From: Phycisphaerae bacterium RAS1
GTDB lineage: Bacteria; Planctomycetota; Phycisphaerae; UBA1845; Fen-1342
Direction of reading: 5' to 3'
Assembly (NCBI GenBank): GCA_007859745.1
Contig: SMLU01000004.1
Span: 62,001 to 126,000, forward strand
Length of the DNA stretch: 64,000 bases
In this document: positions 61,554 through 64,000 of the stretch, piece by piece
Layout: each line of letters begins with the position of its first letter
Numbering within the stretch: the stretch's first letter is position 1
Translations under genes and position numbers: made by a program
Notes under the pieces: generated by a model
What the model saw: the letters and a program-made list of their open reading frames with translations, nothing else
What the model was told of the DNA's origin: nothing
The model's database searches: none

Positions 61554-62354
61554 TCACCCCGTCCGCGGTCCGCCGCGTCCGGCGGCGGATTTGCCTGATT
61601 TACCCTTGTCACGCGCCGCGGGCTTGGGCGCCGCCTTGCCGCCGCCGTCACGTCGCGGCGTCGCGGCGGCCGACTTCGAGCGCGGGTTGCGACTCGGCTC
61701 CGCCGACGCGACGGTCTTCTGGTTCGGATCGGGAATCGTCAGTTCCTGGCCAGCCAGAACGCGATCCGCCCGGCCGCGCAGGGCAGGGTTGGCCGCGAGA
61801 ATCAGCTTGACCATCCGCCCGTCATCGCTGCCCAGCTCACGTTTGGCGATCTTCGACAGGCTCTCGCCCGCCGCCACACGCACGAGTCGCGGAAACGCCG
61901 CCGCCGCCGCGTTCGACGCCGCCGGCGTCTCGGCGGGCGAGTCGGTCACTCCCGCGACCACCAGAGCCTGCGACTCGCTCGGCAGTGAGTCGTCGGTCGC
62001 GTTCAGCGCCACGTCCCTCGCCGGCTCGATGGCGCGCTGCAGCGGAGGAAGGGCAGGACCGTCGCGGTCCACCGGCGCCAGCGTCACGAATTCCGTCGCC
62101 CCCTGCGGCTCGATCACCGAGGGAGGCGTATGAACTGCGCTGGGGCGCGCAAACGCATCGGGCGAAACGCGCCCGGCTTCGACATCGCGGCTCTTCACCG
62201 CTCCGTCGCCAGGCTCGCCGGTCGTGGTCGGCTGAGCCCGCGTCGGTATGACGCCGCCACCGCTTCCGGGCAGCGCCACCTGGTTCACGGCCCATGTCAT
62301 GCCGCCGATGAACAGCAGGCACACCATGAGGGCCGCCTTCACGCTCATCACCAT
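61554..62354 (-). CDS. Membrane-anchored LysM-domain protein in the division cluster
   Basis: 266 residues from the ATG at 62352-62354, with GGGAG 6 bases upstream. One membrane segment (about 8-24, ALMVCLLFIGGMTWAVN), then a long Ala/Pro/Glu-rich linker, a LysM domain at about 155-210 (LVRVAAGESLSKIAKRELGS ... ILAANPALRGRADRVLAGQE) and a Lys/Arg-rich tail. LysM binds peptidoglycan glycan strands, so this is probably a septal peptidoglycan-binding factor. It lies between rsmH and ftsL, a place where typical clusters have no such gene. Confidence 0.85.
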   Translation of the reverse strand: MVMSVKAALMVCLLFIGGMTWAVNQVALPGSGGGVIPTRAQPTTTGEPGDGAVKSRDVEAGRVSPDAFARPSAVHTPPSVIEPQGATEFVTLAPVDRDGPALPPLQRAIEPARDVALNATDDSLPSESQALVVAGVTDSPAETPAASNAAAAAFPRLVRVAAGESLSKIAKRELGSDDGRMVKLILAANPALRGRADRVLAGQELTIPDPNQKTVASAEPSRNPRSKSAAATPRRDGGGKAAPKPAARDKGKSGKSAAGRGGPRTG

Positions 62355-62381
62355 TGCTCGCTCCCGTTCGAAAGGCCAAAT

Positions 62382-62416
62382 GCCAAAGTGCCAAGTGCCA
62401 AGTGCCAAGTGAAACG
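62382..62416. repeat. GCCAAAT/GCCAAGT tandem repeat
   Basis: About five units of GCCAAGT-type 7-8 base repeats (GCCAAATGCC, AAAGTGCCAAGTGCCAAGTG) between rsmH and the LysM gene. Reverse-complement relative of the run at 5785-5835. Confidence 0.75.
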
Positions 62417-62444
62417 CGAAGGTTCGGCCGCTGGCCCTTGGCCC

Positions 62445-63365
62445 TTAGCCTTTGGTATTCGGCCGTCTCCGTGCCACACGCAGCTTCGCGCTGCGGCTGC
62501 GTGGGTTTGTGCCGCGCTCGCGAGGCGACGCGACATCGGGCCGGTCGGTCAGCTCTTCCAGCAGCCCCGCGGCGCATGCGTCACGCAGCGAGCGCTTCAC
62601 CAGCCCATCCTCAATACTGTGGAACGAAATCACCGCCAGGCGGCCGCCCGGCGCCAGGTGCTCCGGAGCGACCGCGAGAAACCGCTTCAGATTGTCATAC
62701 TCATCGTTGACCGCGACGCGCAGCGCCTGAAACACGCGCGTCGCCGGGTGCGTCTTGCCGCTGCGGGCGCCGCCTTCGCCGACGACCGCCGCTTCCACCG
62801 CGCGAGCCAACTGAAGCGTGGTCGTGATGCGTCCGCTGTGACGTGCATGGCAGATGCGCTTGGCGATCTTGCGGCTCAGCCCCTCCTGACCGAACTCGTA
62901 GAACAGGTCGGCCAGCTCGCGCTCGCCCAGACCGTTCACGAGGTCGATCGCCTTCTTCTTCTGGTCCTGGTTAAACCGCATGTCCAGCGGCCCATCCCGA
63001 TCGAACGAAAACCCGCGAGCCGGGTCCGCCAACTGCGCCGAGTTCACCCCGAGATCCAAAAGCAGCAATTCCACTCGCTGCAGACCGCGCGTCTTCAGGA
63101 CCTCTGTGAACTCGGCGTAATTGGCCTTGACCAGCTCAACCGCGCCGCCAAATTCCGCCAGGCGCCGCCGCGCCGAAGCCAGAACCAAGTCGTCCAGATC
63201 CAATCCGATGAACCGTCCGCCGGGCAGAATCCGCGGGAGAATCGCGGCCGCGTGTCCGCCCAAGCCGACCGTCCCGTCCAGCACAACCTGTCCGGGCTGC
63301 GGATCGAGGTGGCGCAGCACTTCCGCCACCAGCACCGGCTGGTGTTCAAACTGTGTTTCATTCAC
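62445..63365 (-). CDS. rsmH: 16S rRNA (cytosine-1402-N4)-methyltransferase RsmH
   Basis: 306 residues, normal length. Blocks: HQPVLVAEVLRHLDPQPGQV, the SAM motif LDGTVGLGGHAAAIL, GLDLDDLVL, LLLLDLGVNSAQLADPARGF, and ISFHSIEDGLVKRSL. It methylates C1402 in the decoding centre. As in most bacteria, rsmH follows mraZ in the division cluster. Confidence 0.97.
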   Translation of the reverse strand: MNETQFEHQPVLVAEVLRHLDPQPGQVVLDGTVGLGGHAAAILPRILPGGRFIGLDLDDLVLASARRRLAEFGGAVELVKANYAEFTEVLKTRGLQRVELLLLDLGVNSAQLADPARGFSFDRDGPLDMRFNQDQKKKAIDLVNGLGERELADLFYEFGQEGLSRKIAKRICHARHSGRITTTLQLARAVEAAVVGEGGARSGKTHPATRVFQALRVAVNDEYDNLKRFLAVAPEHLAPGGRLAVISFHSIEDGLVKRSLRDACAAGLLEELTDRPDVASPRERGTNPRSRSAKLRVARRRPNTKG

Positions 63366-63679
63366 GAAAACATCCCCGGGTCAGACCGCACCCGGGCCGG
63401 AACTGGCCCGCGACGTCTGGACGTGCCGGTCGCGGGCGGATACAAGATGCGCCTTCGCCTCACGGCGAAGAAAACGCCCGTCGCCGGCCTTCCATGGCCG
63501 GCGACGAGCAGGAGCTGGCGGAGCATCCACTGAACCGCCATGCGGAAAGCGGAAGCGTCATGCTTCCGTGCCGAGGCGCCTCGGCGTAAAGCGCCTGCGG
63601 CTTCCGCGTTCTGCCTTGAGGGAGCGGCGATGCCGGCGATACCGACATCGCCGCGTGAGGACCCTCTTCGAAACCCAAC
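63366..63679. other. Gap between mraZ and rsmH
   Basis: 314 bases without a supported gene. It holds a perfect 11-bp palindrome at 63479-63506 (CGTCGCCGGCC arms), GAGGCGCCTC near 63570 and a partial family B motif at about 63615 (TTGAGGGAGCG). No clear promoter was recognised. Confidence 0.5.
63479..63506. repeat. Palindrome upstream of rsmH
   Basis: CGTCGCCGGCC and GGCCGGCGACG around a 6-base loop. Could be a weak terminator or a repeat of this genome; no other copy was seen. Confidence 0.5.
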
Positions 63680-64000
63680 TTATTCGCGTCGGCCCCTGGC
63701 TTCGTCGCCCGGGCCGGTGAATTCGTCCATCAGCTCCTTGGAGAGCTCTTCGAAGCACTCGTGCAGGCTGGCCGACTTTTCGTGGTACGCGGCGTAGTTG
63801 GCCTTTTCGAATGCTTCGTAGTCGCTGCGATTCCAGAGCTCCAGATGATCGACGTTGCCGACCATCGTCACCTCGCGACCGATTCCGTTGGCCTTCAGCA
63901 GCCGGTCCGGAATCAGCGCCCGCCCGCTGGCGTCGGTCTCGAGCAGCGCGCTCTGCGAATTTACAAAGAGCAGGCCGCCAGGGAACTCGCGAAACTTCTC
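63680..64000 (-). CDS. mraZ: Division/cell-wall cluster regulator MraZ, 3' part (5' end outside window)
   Basis: Open from the window edge to the stop at 63680, 106 residues. The second AbrB-like unit is visible: TDASGRALIPDRLLKANGIG then EVTMVGNVDHLELWNRSDYE. MraZ represses the division cluster by binding repeats in its promoter, and rsmH follows downstream, as expected. The promoter and its binding sites are beyond the window. Confidence 0.9.
   Translation of the reverse strand, partial: EKFREFPGGLLFVNSQSALLETDASGRALIPDRLLKANGIGREVTMVGNVDHLELWNRSDYEAFEKANYAAYHEKSASLHECFEELSKELMDEFTGPGDEARGRRE

Noticed and set aside
61463-61651. 62-residue open frame between ftsL and the LysM gene
   Set aside because: Overlaps the LysM gene's end, has Arg/Pro-rich composition and no ribosome site.

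Overview
The window looks like chromosomal DNA of a high-GC planctomycete, most probably close to Phycisphaerae. The evidence is PEP-CTERM sorted secreted proteins, a beta-helix protein with a dockerin-like tail, an ECF sigma factor beside a Ser/Thr kinase with TPRs, a secreted tricorn-type protease, a type II secretion operon with PilM/PilO-like parts, and intergenic space packed with GC-rich palindromic repeats. This placement is inference from gene families and repeats. No rRNA, tRNA or CRISPR array was recognised.

Layout. 1-0.3 kb is the end of a sensor histidine kinase. 0.5-1.7 kb is an AMP-forming ligase on the minus strand and 1.9-2.5 kb a secreted protein. 2.9-12.7 kb is a minus-strand type II secretion operon, in transcription order gspF, G, H, I, J, K, L (PilM/PilN-like) and M (PilO-like); gspD and gspE are not in the window. 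13-15 kb holds a DEAD-box helicase and tadA. 15-21 kb carries secreted proteins: a DUF2961 protein, two tandem PEP-CTERM paralogues and a beta-helix/dockerin protein. 21-27 kb has an inositol-phosphatase-family enzyme, a RidA protein, a hydrolase, and the ECF sigma factor and kinase pair. A frameshifted nucleotidyltransferase follows.

27.7-32.3 kb is a tightly overlapping minus-strand operon: membrane fusion protein, ispF, a GT-C glycosyltransferase and a VKOR-DsbA fusion. 32.7-40 kb holds a hypothetical protein, a cysteine desulfurase, an FixH/YtkA-like lipoprotein, a di-haem peroxidase and a large tricorn-like protease. 40.2-42.3 kb is a patch of gene debris: a deleted REP-associated transposase between inverted REP arms, a 3' piece of aroE and an RHS fragment. 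42.3-49.8 kb holds haem O synthase, ribosomal protein S21, RsfS, an HDOD-GGDEF protein, a thioredoxin-fold/TPR protein, a PIN-domain toxin-antitoxin pair and a J-domain protein. 50-59 kb is mixed metabolism and secreted enzymes. 59.2-64 kb is a minus-strand division and cell-wall cluster: mraZ, rsmH, a LysM protein, ftsL and ftsI.

The most unusual signal is the repeat load. At least six families of short palindromic elements fill the gaps. One is a roughly 97-bp element present six times. Members of other families lie in frame inside the leader regions of three consecutive pseudopilin genes (gspH, gspJ, gspK). One REP arm appears to supply the ribosome binding site and start codon of a downstream gene. 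Start sites were chosen by Shine-Dalgarno spacing, signal peptides and exclusion of repeat-derived N-termini. All family assignments come from reading motifs, without database searches.
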